NCBI RefSeq assembly: GCF_004000945.1
Contig: NZ_BIMF01000003.1
Span: 186,001-250,000, forward strand
Length of the DNA: 64,000 nucleotides
Reading direction: 5' to 3'
DNA from: Paenibacillus lautus NBRC 15380
GTDB taxonomy: Bacteria; Bacillota; Bacilli; Paenibacillales; Paenibacillaceae
The notes under the pieces were generated by a model. The model had not been told where the DNA came from. It did no database searches and saw nothing but the letters and a program-made list of their open reading frames with translations. How positions within the stretch are numbered: the stretch's first letter is position 1; every line of letters starts with the position of its first letter. Of this stretch, positions 16,683 through 25,405 are shown in pieces. The position numbers and the translations under genes were made by a program.

Positions 16683-17486
16683 ATGATTAAGACAGCCATG
16701 GTATGGATGCTTCTCTTTACACTGGCACTCCCGAGTTCTGTTATGGAAGCCTATCCAGTGAAGGAGCAAGCCATGACGCGCCCCGCGCATGCCGTTCAGC
16801 CCATCCCAATATCGACAACAAGGCTTCTGACCGAAACGCCGGAATCCACCCACTCTTCAGGGCAGGAGATCGATCAGTCAGAACTAAGGCAGCTGCACCC
16901 TTTTGCCCATGACGTCATTATGATCGATGTGGGTCATGGCGGAATCGATGGAGGAACGTCGTATGGGGACATTCTCGAAAAAGATATCAACCTGGCCATT
17001 TCACGCAGACTGTTCATGCTGCTTCGCAAGGAAGGTTATCATGCCATCCTGAACCGCGATGCCGATTACGCGCTTAGCGACGACAACCGTTGGCATCGAA
17101 GCTCCTCGAGACATCGCCGCGATCTGTCGCAGCGCAAGCAGCTCAGCAGTGAAATCCCGACCAAGCTGGTGGTCAGCATTCATGTGAATTGGGGAAAGAA
17201 CTCGTCCAAGCGCGGAGGCATCGTTCTGCATCAATCCGAGGGGCGCAGCACCCTGCTTGCGGACACCATTCAAGAGCAGTTGAATCTGGTTTACCGTAAC
17301 AACAATCACATCATGGTTGGTAAACCATATTATCTGCTGAATCAAACCAAAGTACCCGCCGTCATTGTCGAAACCGGCTTTCTCAGCAATATGGAGGACC
17401 GGGCATTATTAACCGGCCGCAACGGTCAAATGCAGATCGCCGAGGCCATTGCCGACGGGATTATCAGTTATTTAACGGCCCTGTAG
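16683..17486 (+). CDS. N-acetylmuramoyl-L-alanine amidase (Amidase_3), CwlD-like
   Basis: A 267-residue exported enzyme that cuts the bond between muramic acid and the stem peptide of peptidoglycan. It has an N-terminal signal or anchor (MVWMLLFTLALPSSVM), then from residue 77 the Amidase_3 fold: IMIDVGHGGIDGG with a zinc His, the glutamate in GDILEKDINLAI, VSIHVNW with a second zinc His, and VPAVIVETGFLSN with the catalytic Glu. Length and architecture fit CwlD, which prepares muramic-lactam in spore cortex, but other wall amidases share this form. The ATG is preceded by GAAGGGAG. The terminator overlaps the stop codon, so this is a single-gene unit. Confidence 0.85.
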   Translation: MIKTAMVWMLLFTLALPSSVMEAYPVKEQAMTRPAHAVQPIPISTTRLLTETPESTHSSGQEIDQSELRQLHPFAHDVIMIDVGHGGIDGGTSYGDILEKDINLAISRRLFMLLRKEGYHAILNRDADYALSDDNRWHRSSSRHRRDLSQRKQLSSEIPTKLVVSIHVNWGKNSSKRGGIVLHQSEGRSTLLADTIQEQLNLVYRNNNHIMVGKPYYLLNQTKVPAVIVETGFLSNMEDRALLTGRNGQMQIAEAIADGIISYLTAL

Positions 17487-17503
17487 TTTGGGGCTGTTTT
17501 TTT
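17475..17503 (+). terminator. amidase terminator overlapping the stop codon
   Basis: ACGGCCC at 17475-17481 pairs with GGGCTGT at 17491-17497 and is followed by seven T. The stem begins inside the last codons of the amidase gene. Confidence 0.8.
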
Positions 17504-17688
17504 GCTATATAGACCTGCCTACTCCAATAATTAGGTCTATTAGCCTTATATTATGTAACTTTAATTAACATCAATATGAAAAAGGTATCATTTTTTTTGA
17601 AATTATGATAGAAATTTCAGGATATTATGATAGTATAACTAACATATATAAAGATAGATTACTCAAATAGGAATTGGGGGAGATCGCG

Positions 17689-19929
17689 ATGTTGGACTGG
17701 CTTGGCTATCGCCAGGGACTTCCGCTCTGGATTTCATGGCGTCTGAATCGTAATTTGAAGAACGATGTTGAAGACATATTCGAAGGTATTGCCGAAACGC
17801 GTAAAGAACTGCTGTTCACTTGGAGTTATGAGTATTGGGGACATCTGGACCGACTGAAGGAGCAGCTGAACAAGGATAACCCCCATGATTCGCAAGTCGG
17901 CAGCGAACATCCTCGCCCTTTGTCTTCAGACACCCGGTTGAATCAGGAACAGCTCTTCTCTGCTTTGTATTCGCGCGCTACCGACTTTACGGAATTATTC
18001 TTGTTGAACCCCTCTGGTGAAGTCACGTACTCTACATATGCTTCACACATTGGAGCCAGCTATAGCAACAGCAGCCCTCTGGGCCAAGCGATCACCTATC
18101 TTACCAGTTCAGACACCTGCAAATTGCTCTTTGGGCCATATGCCGACCCCATCACGTTAACCATTGGCCCGCGATCCTCTACCTTTCACGACAAAATGAC
18201 ACTCCTGTTCATGAATGCCATCTACACGAACGGCACGTTTGCCGGCATCCTGTGCGGCCGTGTGCCGAATGACGTGATCGGAGATTTAATCCAGCGGGAA
18301 TCCGGCCACGTTTACCCTGATTCCGGCGACAACTACATTTTCATGGCAAAGCCCGAAATGAATCATTACATCGCTCCCGGAACCGCTCTTTCCAGAAGCA
18401 GGTTTGAAGATCGAACCTTTACTCATGGCGAGAACCTGAAGGACGGTGTTACCACCGATTGGGGAACCGTTTCCGTTAAAGAGCATACCGAGCTTGAGCT
18501 TATCTTCACCGATCCGGCGACGGGTCAGCTGCACCCGGGAGTAGCCAATACCATTATGAACGGAAGCAATCTGTTCGTGGTCTTTCCGGGATATTCCGAT
18601 TACCGCCACATTTCCGTGATCGGCAAAGGCGTCACGTTCCGCTTGCCCCATTGTCCGGATGTTTGGGGAATGATGTGCGAAGGAGATTTGGATGAGGTTT
18701 ACCGCATTCGCGGCATTCGCTTTAGACACGCTAAGCTCCATGGCGGATCCACCCTTTTGTCCAGTATTCTGATCGCTCTCATTGTTTATGTTACTGCTGC
18801 TTATTGGTCACCCGCATTCGCCGCAATTGTAGGAGGATTCGCCTGCTTGGTCACTGGCCTTCTTACCTCTTCCCTGGTCGGCCGTAAAGAAATCGGGCGC
18901 TTCGCGGATCGTCTTCGCAGCCTCAGCCGGTTCATCCGCATGAATGCCGAAGGCAGCGGCGATTTGACGCAGCGGCTGGATATTCACCGATTCGATCAGG
19001 ACGAAACACGCGAATTAGCCAAATGGATCAATAATATGATCGACTCCCTGGAAAGCATCATGATGCAGGTGAAATTGACGGCAGGCGATGTTTCCGCCAG
19101 CCAACAGGTCATGAATGACACAACGGCCGTCACCGTTACTTCCGCACAGCGTGTCAGCGGCAACATTAGCGAGATGATTCGCAGCATGCGCAATCAGCTG
19201 CAGGATATCGATGCCGTGAAGGAAAGCGCGGAACAGATGCGGGAGACCCTACGCCAGCTGGAACGGCAAGCGAATGAACAGATTGATGTAGCCAAGAATG
19301 AAGTGGTCCGTATCGGAGACAAGATGTCTCATATCTCCTCGAAAGTCGAGGAAACGAACCAGACGATCCGTACATTCATGGGAACCGTTCAGGAGGTCAC
19401 GGGCGTACTGCATGCCATCGAGCAAATATCCTCCCAAACCCATTTGCTGGCCCTGAATGCTTCGATTGAGGCAGCGCGGGTCGGAGAACACGGACAAGGA
19501 TTTGCCGTGGTTGCTAGCGAAATCCGGAAGCTGTCCGAACTGACCAGACAGTCCACGGAAGAGGTCCAGCAAATTATCAGCCATATCTATAAAGACGCCC
19601 AGCAAGCCGTGCTATCGATGAAGGAAGGAACCAAGGTCGTGCAAGAAGGGAACCTGCTGGTTTCCGCCGCCTCCGAGCTGCTCACCGCCGCTGCCGAGGA
19701 TGATCTGCGAAAGCATCAGGCTGTTGATAAAGTGGTTCAGCTCATGGAGAAAATTGCATCCGTCAGCAAGGAGAACCGAAAGATTTCCAAGGATGTGGAG
19801 AGCAAGGTACAGGAGCTTACACAGGAAATCGAAAGCGTAAGGCACACTTCCGGCAACGTTGAAGTTATTGCAAAATCCATGCAGCAGCTGGTTGGACAAT
19901 TCAAGCTCACCGATTCCCGTATCCGATAA
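17689..19929 (+). CDS. methyl-accepting chemotaxis protein with unusual topology
   Basis: A 746-residue receptor. Residues about 560-730 form the conserved signalling hairpin, with [20 protein letters not shown] and [16 protein letters not shown], which contacts CheA and CheW. A HAMP-like segment follows residues 400-450. The only clear membrane segments are a tight pair at about 355-400 ([14 protein letters not shown] and a glycine-rich second span). The 350-residue N-terminal sensor region, which looks Cache/PAS-like, has no membrane span before it, so it would be cytoplasmic unless exported by other means. The ATG at 17689 has GGGGGAG just upstream. No chemotaxis genes lie nearby. Confidence 0.88.
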   Translation: MLDWLGYRQGLPLWISWRLNRNLKNDVEDIFEGIAETRKELLFTWSYEYWGHLDRLKEQLNKDNPHDSQVGSEHPRPLSSDTRLNQEQLFSALYSRATDFTELFLLNPSGEVTYSTYASHIGASYSNSSPLGQAITYLTSSDTCKLLFGPYADPITLTIGPRSSTFHDKMTLLFMNAIYTNGTFAGILCGRVPNDVIGDLIQRESGHVYPDSGDNYIFMAKPEMNHYIAPGTALSRSRFEDRTFTHGENLKDGVTTDWGTVSVKEHTELELIFTDPATGQLHPGVANTIMNGSNLFVVFPGYSDYRHISVIGKGVTFRLPHCPDVWGMMCEGDLDEVYRIRGIRFRHAKLHGGSTLLSSILIALIVYVTAAYWSPAFAAIVGGFACLVTGLLTSSLVGRKEIGRFADRLRSLSRFIRMNAEGSGDLTQRLDIHRFDQDETRELAKWINNMIDSLESIMMQVKLTAGDVSASQQVMNDTTAVTVTSAQRVSGNISEMIRSMRNQLQDIDAVKESAEQMRETLRQLERQANEQIDVAKNEVVRIGDKMSHISSKVEETNQTIRTFMGTVQEVTGVLHAIEQISSQTHLLALNASIEAARVGEHGQGFAVVASEIRKLSELTRQSTEEVQQIISHIYKDAQQAVLSMKEGTKVVQEGNLLVSAASELLTAAAEDDLRKHQAVDKVVQLMEKIASVSKENRKISKDVESKVQELTQEIESVRHTSGNVEVIAKSMQQLVGQFKLTDSRIR

Positions 19930-19953
19930 ATTGAATGCACCTCAACATAAGTA

Positions 19954-20014
19954 CAGCCTTCCATACAGGGATCCGAATCACCGGGGCCTTGTATGGAAGG
20001 CTATTGTTTTTTAT
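19954..20014 (+). terminator. terminator of the chemoreceptor gene
   Basis: AGCCTTCCATAC and GTATGGAAGGCT form a perfect 12-base stem around a 25-base loop, and ATTGTTTTTT follows. Confidence 0.8.
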
Positions 20015-20110
20015 GGCCATGCAGGGAGCGGGCTGTCCATTGTCGGATAACCTTTTACCGTCCAGTTACTCACAAGATGCCAATAAATCGCCATCGGTTA
20101 TGCTATTGCG

Positions 20111-20998
20111 CTAATGCGCGCGAAGCGGATCAGGCCTCCAGCTTGAATGCTCTCTGACCAGATCGCTGATACCGACAAACTCCACCTTTGTCTGCAGTTT
20201 CGGAATGATACCTTTGAGCGCTTCTGCCGTTCGGGTCCCATATTTGCCGACATGGCCAATGGCAATGCAGGATGTTCTCTCTTCCGCATGCTGTGCCGCA
20301 GTCTCCAACTGCTTGCTCACGTGCTGAACGGTATGAACATCATCCAGGAATATGTCGTTGGCGATGGACGGCATCCCCTTCTCCGCTGCCAGTTTGCCAA
20401 CCACGCTGTGGTAGTTCGTCTTACTGTCGATAAAGAACAACCCTCTCTCCCTGCATACTTCGAGTACAATGGACATGACCCGCTCATCCCCGGTAACCTT
20501 GGAGCCCATATGATTATTAATCCCTACGGCGTAAGGGACCGAATCGATTGCCTCTTCCATGCGTTTACGAATCTCCTCATCGGTGAGCGAACTCAGAATG
20601 GCACCCGGTCCAAGCCAGGAAGATCGTCCTTGCTTTGGCTCCATGGGCATATGGATAATGACGTCATGGCCTTGACGATGCGCGGCTTCGGCGTCCTTCA
20701 CGCTTGTCGACAAAAAAGGCATCACGGCCACCGTGATCTTGACAGGCAGATTGAGCATTTCCTGAGTCCCTTTCTGATCATTGCCAAAATCATCGATGAT
20801 GACGGCTAACTTTTTAACTTTCGCTTCCCGACCATGCCTGCTGCTCCCGGATTCTTTGTGCATTTCTTTTGTTTCTTGATTATGAGGATCTGCCGCTGGG
20901 ATCCTCGTCACCCCCGCCCCATATCCGATCTGACCTGCGTTCACGAGCATCCATATCATACACAGTAAGATAGCCGATTTTTTATATACGTTCCGCAT
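20111..20998 (-). CDS. divergent polysaccharide deacetylase family protein (YibQ-like)
   Basis: A 295-residue exported protein with a signal peptide (AILLCMIWMLVNAGQIGYG). Its core starts with KKLAVIIDDFGND near residue 65, followed by VKITVAVMPF, DVIIHMPMEP near 120, VGINNHMGSKVT and GLFFIDSKTNYHS. This is the pattern of the divergent polysaccharide deacetylase family (PF04748), a NodB-like barrel with Asp and His metal ligands. Such proteins are thought to act on cell-envelope glycans, with uncertain activity. The ATG at 20998 follows AAGGGGAG with six bases between. It is a single gene with a terminator upstream at 21121-21160 from the neighbouring unit. Confidence 0.85.
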   Translation of the reverse strand: MRNVYKKSAILLCMIWMLVNAGQIGYGAGVTRIPAADPHNQETKEMHKESGSSRHGREAKVKKLAVIIDDFGNDQKGTQEMLNLPVKITVAVMPFLSTSVKDAEAAHRQGHDVIIHMPMEPKQGRSSWLGPGAILSSLTDEEIRKRMEEAIDSVPYAVGINNHMGSKVTGDERVMSIVLEVCRERGLFFIDSKTNYHSVVGKLAAEKGMPSIANDIFLDDVHTVQHVSKQLETAAQHAEERTSCIAIGHVGKYGTRTAEALKGIIPKLQTKVEFVGISDLVREHSSWRPDPLRAH

Positions 20999-21120
20999 GG
21001 TTACTCCCCTTTCCATTCATGTTCATGCTAACCACACCTAACCGTATTGTTTGAGAAAAGGTATGTAAATATGTAAGCAAGGTGATTCAGCATAGACACA
21101 AAATCTTTTTACTAAAAAAT

Positions 21121-21160
21121 AAAAACAAGACACTTCCCGTCGCGGGAAAACGTCTTGTTT
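21121..21160. terminator. hairpin terminator downstream of small gene at 21217-21360
   Basis: AAACAAGAC and GTCTTGTTT enclose a CCCG/CGGG inner stem. On the minus strand T-rich sequence follows, fitting termination of the small minus-strand gene. Confidence 0.65.
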
Positions 21161-21216
21161 CATATTCCTTATTGATTCGGTTCAGCTTTCCTTCAAAAAG
21201 TAAAAAGCATCGTCAT

Positions 21217-21360
21217 TCAGGAATCCCCCGCTCCCGCAAAGACCTGCAGCGCATTTCCGACGGATTGCAGAAGATTGCCGGCCACCGTCAGATCGTTGGC
21301 TTTCTTATTCGCAGCCGTACCCCGCACGCGCATCATTTTAATTTGGTTAAAGTCTTTCAT
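21217..21360 (-). CDS. 47-residue basic small protein of unknown function
   Basis: This minus-strand frame begins MKDFNQIKMMRVRGTAANKK at 21360 and ends at 21217. It contains an amphipathic helix-like LTVAGNLLQSVGNALQVF and a GAGDS tail. It lies between the tRNA-Leu terminator and its own hairpin at 21121-21160, which supports a separate transcription unit. The ribosome site GGATGGGGCGGG is off consensus. I cannot assign a family, and a small spore or membrane-surface protein would fit. Confidence 0.4.
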   Translation of the reverse strand: MKDFNQIKMMRVRGTAANKKANDLTVAGNLLQSVGNALQVFAGAGDS

Positions 21361-21384
21361 CCCGCCCCATCCAAATCTAAACAC

Positions 21385-21425
21385 AAAAAAAGCTCGTAAA
21401 CTGCTAAAAAGCAAGTTTACGAACT
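21385..21425 (-). terminator. tRNA-Leu terminator
   Basis: On the minus strand, GTTCGTAAACT and AGTTTACGAGC form an 11-base stem followed by seven T, just after the tRNA 3' end. Confidence 0.85.
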
Positions 21426-21437
21426 TCTTCATAAGGA

Positions 21438-21521
<84 letters not shown>

Positions 21522-21702
21522 GTATCATGTTCATCGCTTATAGGAGACAAGCTCTTATCAGCGGCGACAAGATATATAATATCACGCCACGGGAATCGAG
21601 TCAACATTTTTTTTGAACTTGATTAAAAACCTGTTTTTCGGTTAAAATAAGAACATAAGTTCTCATTCAATAACCATTTTCTATATAAAGGCGGTGATGT
21701 TG

Positions 21703-22122
21703 ATGGCCATACCGGCTGTTACGACGGAGGAACGAGCATTAATCAAAAGTTACCTGCTGCTGATGTTCATCCATAAGGTGTTTGAAAGGGATTGCCGAAT
21801 CATTCAGGAGAGCGGTGTCTTCAAGAGCCCTCAATTGTATGTAGAGGTTGTGGGGAACGGAGCCAAACGGGCTGCTGTGCTTCTTCGTGAGGTGAAGCAA
21901 GAATTTACCAAGCGGGCGATCAAAGTGTATGATATTGGTCAAAACCAGGAAGGAATCCAGGCGCGATATGCATGTCGGGGTTACATTGGTTCGATGAACA
22001 TTCTATGGCCATCCTTCCGTGAGGAGATGATGGACCGCATGCGAGCCTATCTTGGACTGGTCTCGCCCGAGACCGAGTCCTCTGAGCAAGCCCATCCTCC
22101 TGCCGCTGTTTCCGCCCGCTAA
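21703..22122 (+). CDS. conserved hypothetical protein, 139 residues
   Basis: A soluble protein with a helical N-terminus (IKSYLLLMFIHKVFERDCRII) and a central strand LYVEVVGNGAKRAAVLLREVKQEF. A later segment YACRGYIGSMNILWPSFREEMMDRMRAYLG looks conserved. I choose the ATG at 21703 because AAAGGCGG lies eight bases before it; GTG, ATG and TTG codons just upstream are alternatives. It is a single gene, with a hairpin after it shared with the convergent neighbour. I do not recognise a functional family and see no catalytic motif. Confidence 0.65.
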   Translation: MAIPAVTTEERALIKSYLLLMFIHKVFERDCRIIQESGVFKSPQLYVEVVGNGAKRAAVLLREVKQEFTKRAIKVYDIGQNQEGIQARYACRGYIGSMNILWPSFREEMMDRMRAYLGLVSPETESSEQAHPPAAVSAR

Positions 22123-22143
22123 ATCGCTGCCCCTTAAACAGAG

Positions 22144-22190
22144 AATAACCGTCTCCCCCTGAACAAGATTGCTCCGGTGAGACGGTTATT
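22144..22190. terminator. hairpin between convergent genes
   Basis: AATAACCGTCTC and GAGACGGTTATT form a perfect 12-base stem. There is no long T run on either side, so it is a moderate terminator candidate. Confidence 0.55.
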
Positions 22191-22202
22191 GGTGATCGCG
22201 AA

Positions 22203-22532
22203 TCAATGGAGATTATGCTGCACGCGGGTCAGTCCCTGCGAGAGAGCATGTCCCGCACTGGCGGCAGACGCCACGGCTACAGCCTCCATAATCTGCGCAT
22301 CCGAGGCTCCCTTCGCACGGGCTTCCTCCATATGATAGAAGGTACACAGCTCATTATTGGCAAACAGTCCGATCCCGAGTGCGATCAGCTGCTTCGTTCG
22401 CTCATCCAGCTCGCCATCCTGAAAGCAAACGCCGGTGAACTGATGATACGCCTCTGCTATATCCGGCATGCTCTGCTTCAAATTCAGAATTTCATTCTTA
22501 TAAGCCGAGACCTTGTCATTGGACATTTCCAT
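22203..22532 (-). CDS. carboxymuconolactone decarboxylase / AhpD-like protein
   Basis: A 109-residue all-helical protein of the CMD family. DELDERTKQLIALGIGLF near residue 38 and the helix HMEEARAKGASDAQIMEAVAVASAASAGHAL are typical. AhpD peroxidases use a CxxC pair followed by His. Here the segment is NNELCTFYH, so the second Cys and the His are kept but the first Cys is Asn. Classic disulfide peroxidase activity is therefore doubtful. The start follows GAGGTG. It is a single gene between two terminators. Confidence 0.8.
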   Translation of the reverse strand: MEMSNDKVSAYKNEILNLKQSMPDIAEAYHQFTGVCFQDGELDERTKQLIALGIGLFANNELCTFYHMEEARAKGASDAQIMEAVAVASAASAGHALSQGLTRVQHNLH

Positions 22533-22602
22533 AACCTAAAGCACCTCTTCCACAAAAAATTTGATGCGAGGTTAAGTTGTCCGACGAGTGCGAGATCTAT
22601 GC

Positions 22603-22821
22603 CTACTCTTCGATTGGGCTTACTCTTGGATCTTTTTTAAGCTGGTAGCTGTAGCGGCGATCCAGTTTAACAACCCGCCGGTTTCTGCGGCGTATAATGA
22701 CCTGCTCCGGGTCCCAGGCTACGACAAAGCCTATAATATCATTGGTCTCCAAGCCATCCCGCACAACCCGGACCAATTCGCCGGAGAGCCTTAGCTCATC
22801 AAGTCTTTCATCGCTAATCAT
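22603..22821 (-). CDS. small basic protein with SH3/Sm-like beta pattern
   Basis: A 72-residue protein with alternating strands, including GELVRVVRDGL, DIIGFVVAWDPEQVIIRRRNRRVV and YSYQL. This looks like a small beta-barrel (KOW or Sm-like) and is strongly basic, so nucleic-acid binding is possible. The ATG at 22821 has AAGGAGG seven bases upstream; the ATG at 22827 is too close to the site. It is a lone gene with no partner. No family name can be given with confidence. Confidence 0.6.
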   Translation of the reverse strand: MISDERLDELRLSGELVRVVRDGLETNDIIGFVVAWDPEQVIIRRRNRRVVKLDRRYSYQLKKDPRVSPIEE

Positions 22822-22852
22822 CACCATACCTCCTTCATAAACTTACTGTGCA

Positions 22853-22886
22853 AAAAAAGACCTAAATGAGATCATTTAGGTCTTTT
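22853..22886 (-). terminator. terminator of the 22941-23270 gene
   Basis: AAAAGACCTAAATGA pairs with its complement around a short loop and is followed on the minus strand by seven T. It works best for the minus-strand gene at 22941. Confidence 0.85.
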
Positions 22887-22940
22887 GAATGCGTTGCGAT
22901 ATCGACAAACATCCCGACTAAGAGATGTTCTATATACCCA

Positions 22941-23270
22941 TTAACGCTGTGCCGGCTCGATACTGTCATTCTTCTCGTACCAAAAATCCAGAACGGTTGA
23001 AGACATGACGCGCTTTTCGATATATTCTACCTGCTGAGGCGTAAACTGTTCCTTCCACTCGAAGGAAACTTCCTCACACAATCCGGCAATCGTCAGCAGT
23101 TCTGACCAGGCAACATAGCGTTTGTACCAGAAAAACTGAGGATGTTCAATCATATAGGGATATAGATCATCAAACTCCGTATGTTTACAATCCAAAGCAC
23201 GTTCAAAATGTACCTTTGCTTCATTCAGCTTCTCAATCAAAAACGGCTCGGTTACAGGTTGTTTCCCCAT
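22941..23270 (-). CDS. conserved hypothetical protein, 109 residues
   Basis: A helical, soluble protein with many aromatic residues, for example DDLYPYMIEHPQFFWYKRY and VLDFWYEKNDS. I see no signal, membrane span or catalytic motif. The ATG follows GAGGAGG with seven bases between, and a strong terminator lies 55 bases after the stop, so it is surely an expressed single gene. Similar unnamed proteins are common in Paenibacillus-like genomes, but I cannot give a function. Confidence 0.65.
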   Translation of the reverse strand: MGKQPVTEPFLIEKLNEAKVHFERALDCKHTEFDDLYPYMIEHPQFFWYKRYVAWSELLTIAGLCEEVSFEWKEQFTPQQVEYIEKRVMSSTVLDFWYEKNDSIEPAQR

Positions 23271-23487
23271 GGTGCTGCCTCCTCTCTCTTGCCTACCTCT
23301 TTATTATAAGCGAAAATCACGGAGGCGAAAAGATTTTGTTGTGATTTTAGGCTGAAATGCATTTAAATTCGACTACGAATTTCCATGATTACGCACGCCA
23401 AAGGCCAGGGTATAAACGTTCATGACTTAAGGCCTACCTTTCAGCTCTATTCCTGACATGCCATAAGCGTTTGATATAATCCTGATC

Positions 23488-24057
23488 CTAGCTGAACGTA
23501 ATCTTGCCGTCCTCAAGCGACGATATGGTGACAAGCGACTCCACATGAACATTCTGTTCGCGCAGCGTTCTCGCTCCGGCCTGGAAACTCTTTTCAATCA
23601 CAACGCCAAGCCCGATTAATTCCGCCCCTGCCCGTTCAATGATCTTGATCAGGCCTCTTGCAGCGTCTCCGTTCGCGATAATGTCATCAATGAAGAGCAA
23701 TTTATCCCCTTCACCGATAAACTGGCGCGATACCATAATGTCCGTGACAATGCCCTTGGTGAAAGACGGAACCCGCTCACATAAGGCGTCTGGATCGGCG
23801 AGCAGCGTTTTTTTGCGCCGGGCGAATACCATGGGGACTCCCAATTCAAGCGCCGCGGCAAATGCAACAGAAATGCCGGAGGATTCCAGCGTCACGACCT
23901 TGGTCACGCCGCTCTCTTTAAATCTCGCCGCAAATTCCCGGCCCATATCCATAATTAAAGCCGGGTCTACTTGATGCGTCAGCAGGGCATCCAGCTTCAG
24001 CACCTGATCCGACAACACGACACCTTCTTTGATGATCCGCTCCTTCAACCAATCCAT
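23488..24057 (-). CDS. xpt: xanthine phosphoribosyltransferase
   Basis: A 189-residue purine-salvage enzyme that turns xanthine and PRPP into XMP. It aligns along its length with Bacillus subtilis Xpt: EGVVLSDQVLKLDALLTHQVDP near residue 13, TKVVTLESSGIS, GVPMVFARRKK, and the PRPP-binding loop LLFIDDIIANGDAARGL near residue 125. The C-terminal VVIEKSFQAGA is also conserved. The ATG at 24057 is chosen because GGGAGGT precedes it and the homologue begins there; the frame runs open to 24123. In Bacillus, xpt is paired with pbuX under a purine riboswitch. Neither is found here. Confidence 0.93.
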   Translation of the reverse strand: MDWLKERIIKEGVVLSDQVLKLDALLTHQVDPALIMDMGREFAARFKESGVTKVVTLESSGISVAFAAALELGVPMVFARRKKTLLADPDALCERVPSFTKGIVTDIMVSRQFIGEGDKLLFIDDIIANGDAARGLIKIIERAGAELIGLGVVIEKSFQAGARTLREQNVHVESLVTISSLEDGKITFS

Positions 24058-24308
24058 CCCAAAGACCTCCCACGATTCCTTTGTCGTAAAAGTAACATAT
24101 TCCTCCCTGTACGGCAAGTACAAACGGATACTCCGTCATTTAACTGTACGGTTTCCGTCATCATTCCTGACATTGATCTCCGCTGCCTGGCACTAATCAT
24201 GGGTCATGCCTCCAGCCAAGGACCTGGACAGGTAGGAGTCATGTCCCAGCTGAGCCAAGCATACCTTGTACTATGCAGAACGATTAACTTTCAAGGGGGA
24301 TGCGGGGC

Positions 24309-25355
24309 TTGCGTAATTCTATTCGTGTTTTACAGATCGCCTTTACATATATCGGAACCATCGTTGGCGCTGGCTTTGCTACCGGACGGGAAATCCTTCA
24401 ATTCTTTACCCAATATGGTCACTGGGCTACCCTTACCATTCTGCTTACGACAGGACTATTCATTTGGCTCGGAACGAAAATCATGACGATATCCAGGCGG
24501 ATCGGGGCCAAATCCTTTGAGGACTTGAACAAATTCCTGTTTGGAGAGAAAGCCGGCGTCTGGATCAGCCTCTTTATGTTTATTATTTTGCTTGGAGTCA
24601 ACAGCATCATGCTTGCCGGCGCGGGCTCTGTTTTTGTGGAGCATCTAAATTTGAATTACCAGACCGGGTTGTTTGTCACGATGATCGGAACCTATTTCAT
24701 TCTCAGAAAAGGCATCCAGTCCATCATGACGATGAACAGTCTCGTTGTGCCCATGATGCTAACCTTATCGCTTGCGATTATTTCTCAGACGATTCAAGCG
24801 CCGGGTGCCACCCGATTCTTAACCTTGACTACGGACCACAGCCTGCCTTCGGTTTGGCTTGCGCCCCTGCTCTACACCGCCTTTAACCTGGTAATGGCGA
24901 TGCCAGTGCTGGTCCCGCTCGGGAGCCAGACCGAAAGCGCCCGCACCGTAACCTGGGGAGGCATCATTGGAGGTACGGGTGTAGGCTTTATGCTGATGGC
25001 AGCACATTTTGCGATGTCCGCCCATATGCCCGGCATTGCCCAATTCGAAATCCCGATGGGCAGCATCGCCAACCAACTGGGCTGGCTGGTGCAGATCATC
25101 TATCTCATTCTGATTTTCCTTGAAATTTTCAGCACCTTCGTGGCGAATATCTACGGCATTACCCTGCAGGTTCAGCAGCGAACCTCGCTCTCGCCCAGAG
25201 TGATTACCCTTGGTATCATGGTGTTCTGTTATTTTTTCAGCCAGTTCGGATTCAGTTCCTTGCTCTCTCTCCTCTACCCGATGTTCGGGGGTTTGTGTCT
25301 GCTCTGGGTGCTCCGACTGACTTTGTTCGGAATCCCCGAAATCAGGGGGAAATAA
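24309..25355 (+). CDS. ykvI: YkvI-like membrane protein (APC-type transporter fold)
   Basis: A 348-residue protein with about ten membrane spans. The N-terminal motif FTYIGTIVGAGFATGREILQ contains the broken-helix glycines seen in the LeuT/APC superfamily and is the hallmark of YkvI-type proteins. No substrate is known. I prefer TTG at 24309 because AAGGGGG lies nine bases before it; the ATG at 24300 touches the ribosome site and is unlikely. It is divergent from xpt, with 250 bases between the two genes, in which I see no riboswitch. A terminator shared with yhaN follows. Confidence 0.82.
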   Translation: MRNSIRVLQIAFTYIGTIVGAGFATGREILQFFTQYGHWATLTILLTTGLFIWLGTKIMTISRRIGAKSFEDLNKFLFGEKAGVWISLFMFIILLGVNSIMLAGAGSVFVEHLNLNYQTGLFVTMIGTYFILRKGIQSIMTMNSLVVPMMLTLSLAIISQTIQAPGATRFLTLTTDHSLPSVWLAPLLYTAFNLVMAMPVLVPLGSQTESARTVTWGGIIGGTGVGFMLMAAHFAMSAHMPGIAQFEIPMGSIANQLGWLVQIIYLILIFLEIFSTFVANIYGITLQVQQRTSLSPRVITLGIMVFCYFFSQFGFSSLLSLLYPMFGGLCLLWVLRLTLFGIPEIRGK

Positions 25356-25404
25356 AGGGGCTTTCCCAAAGGATGGTAAATCTGCCCCTTGGGAAGCCCC
25401 CCTT
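25356..25404. terminator. terminator between ykvI and yhaN
   Basis: GGGGCTTTCCCAA pairs with TTGGGAAGCCCC, leaving one bulged T. It lies between the two convergent stops. Confidence 0.7.
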
Positions 25405-25405
25405 C

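Noticed and set aside
24058..24308. Search for a purine riboswitch before xpt
   Set aside because: The minus-strand leader lacks the conserved purine aptamer core and the pairing loops, and no terminator/antiterminator pair is seen.
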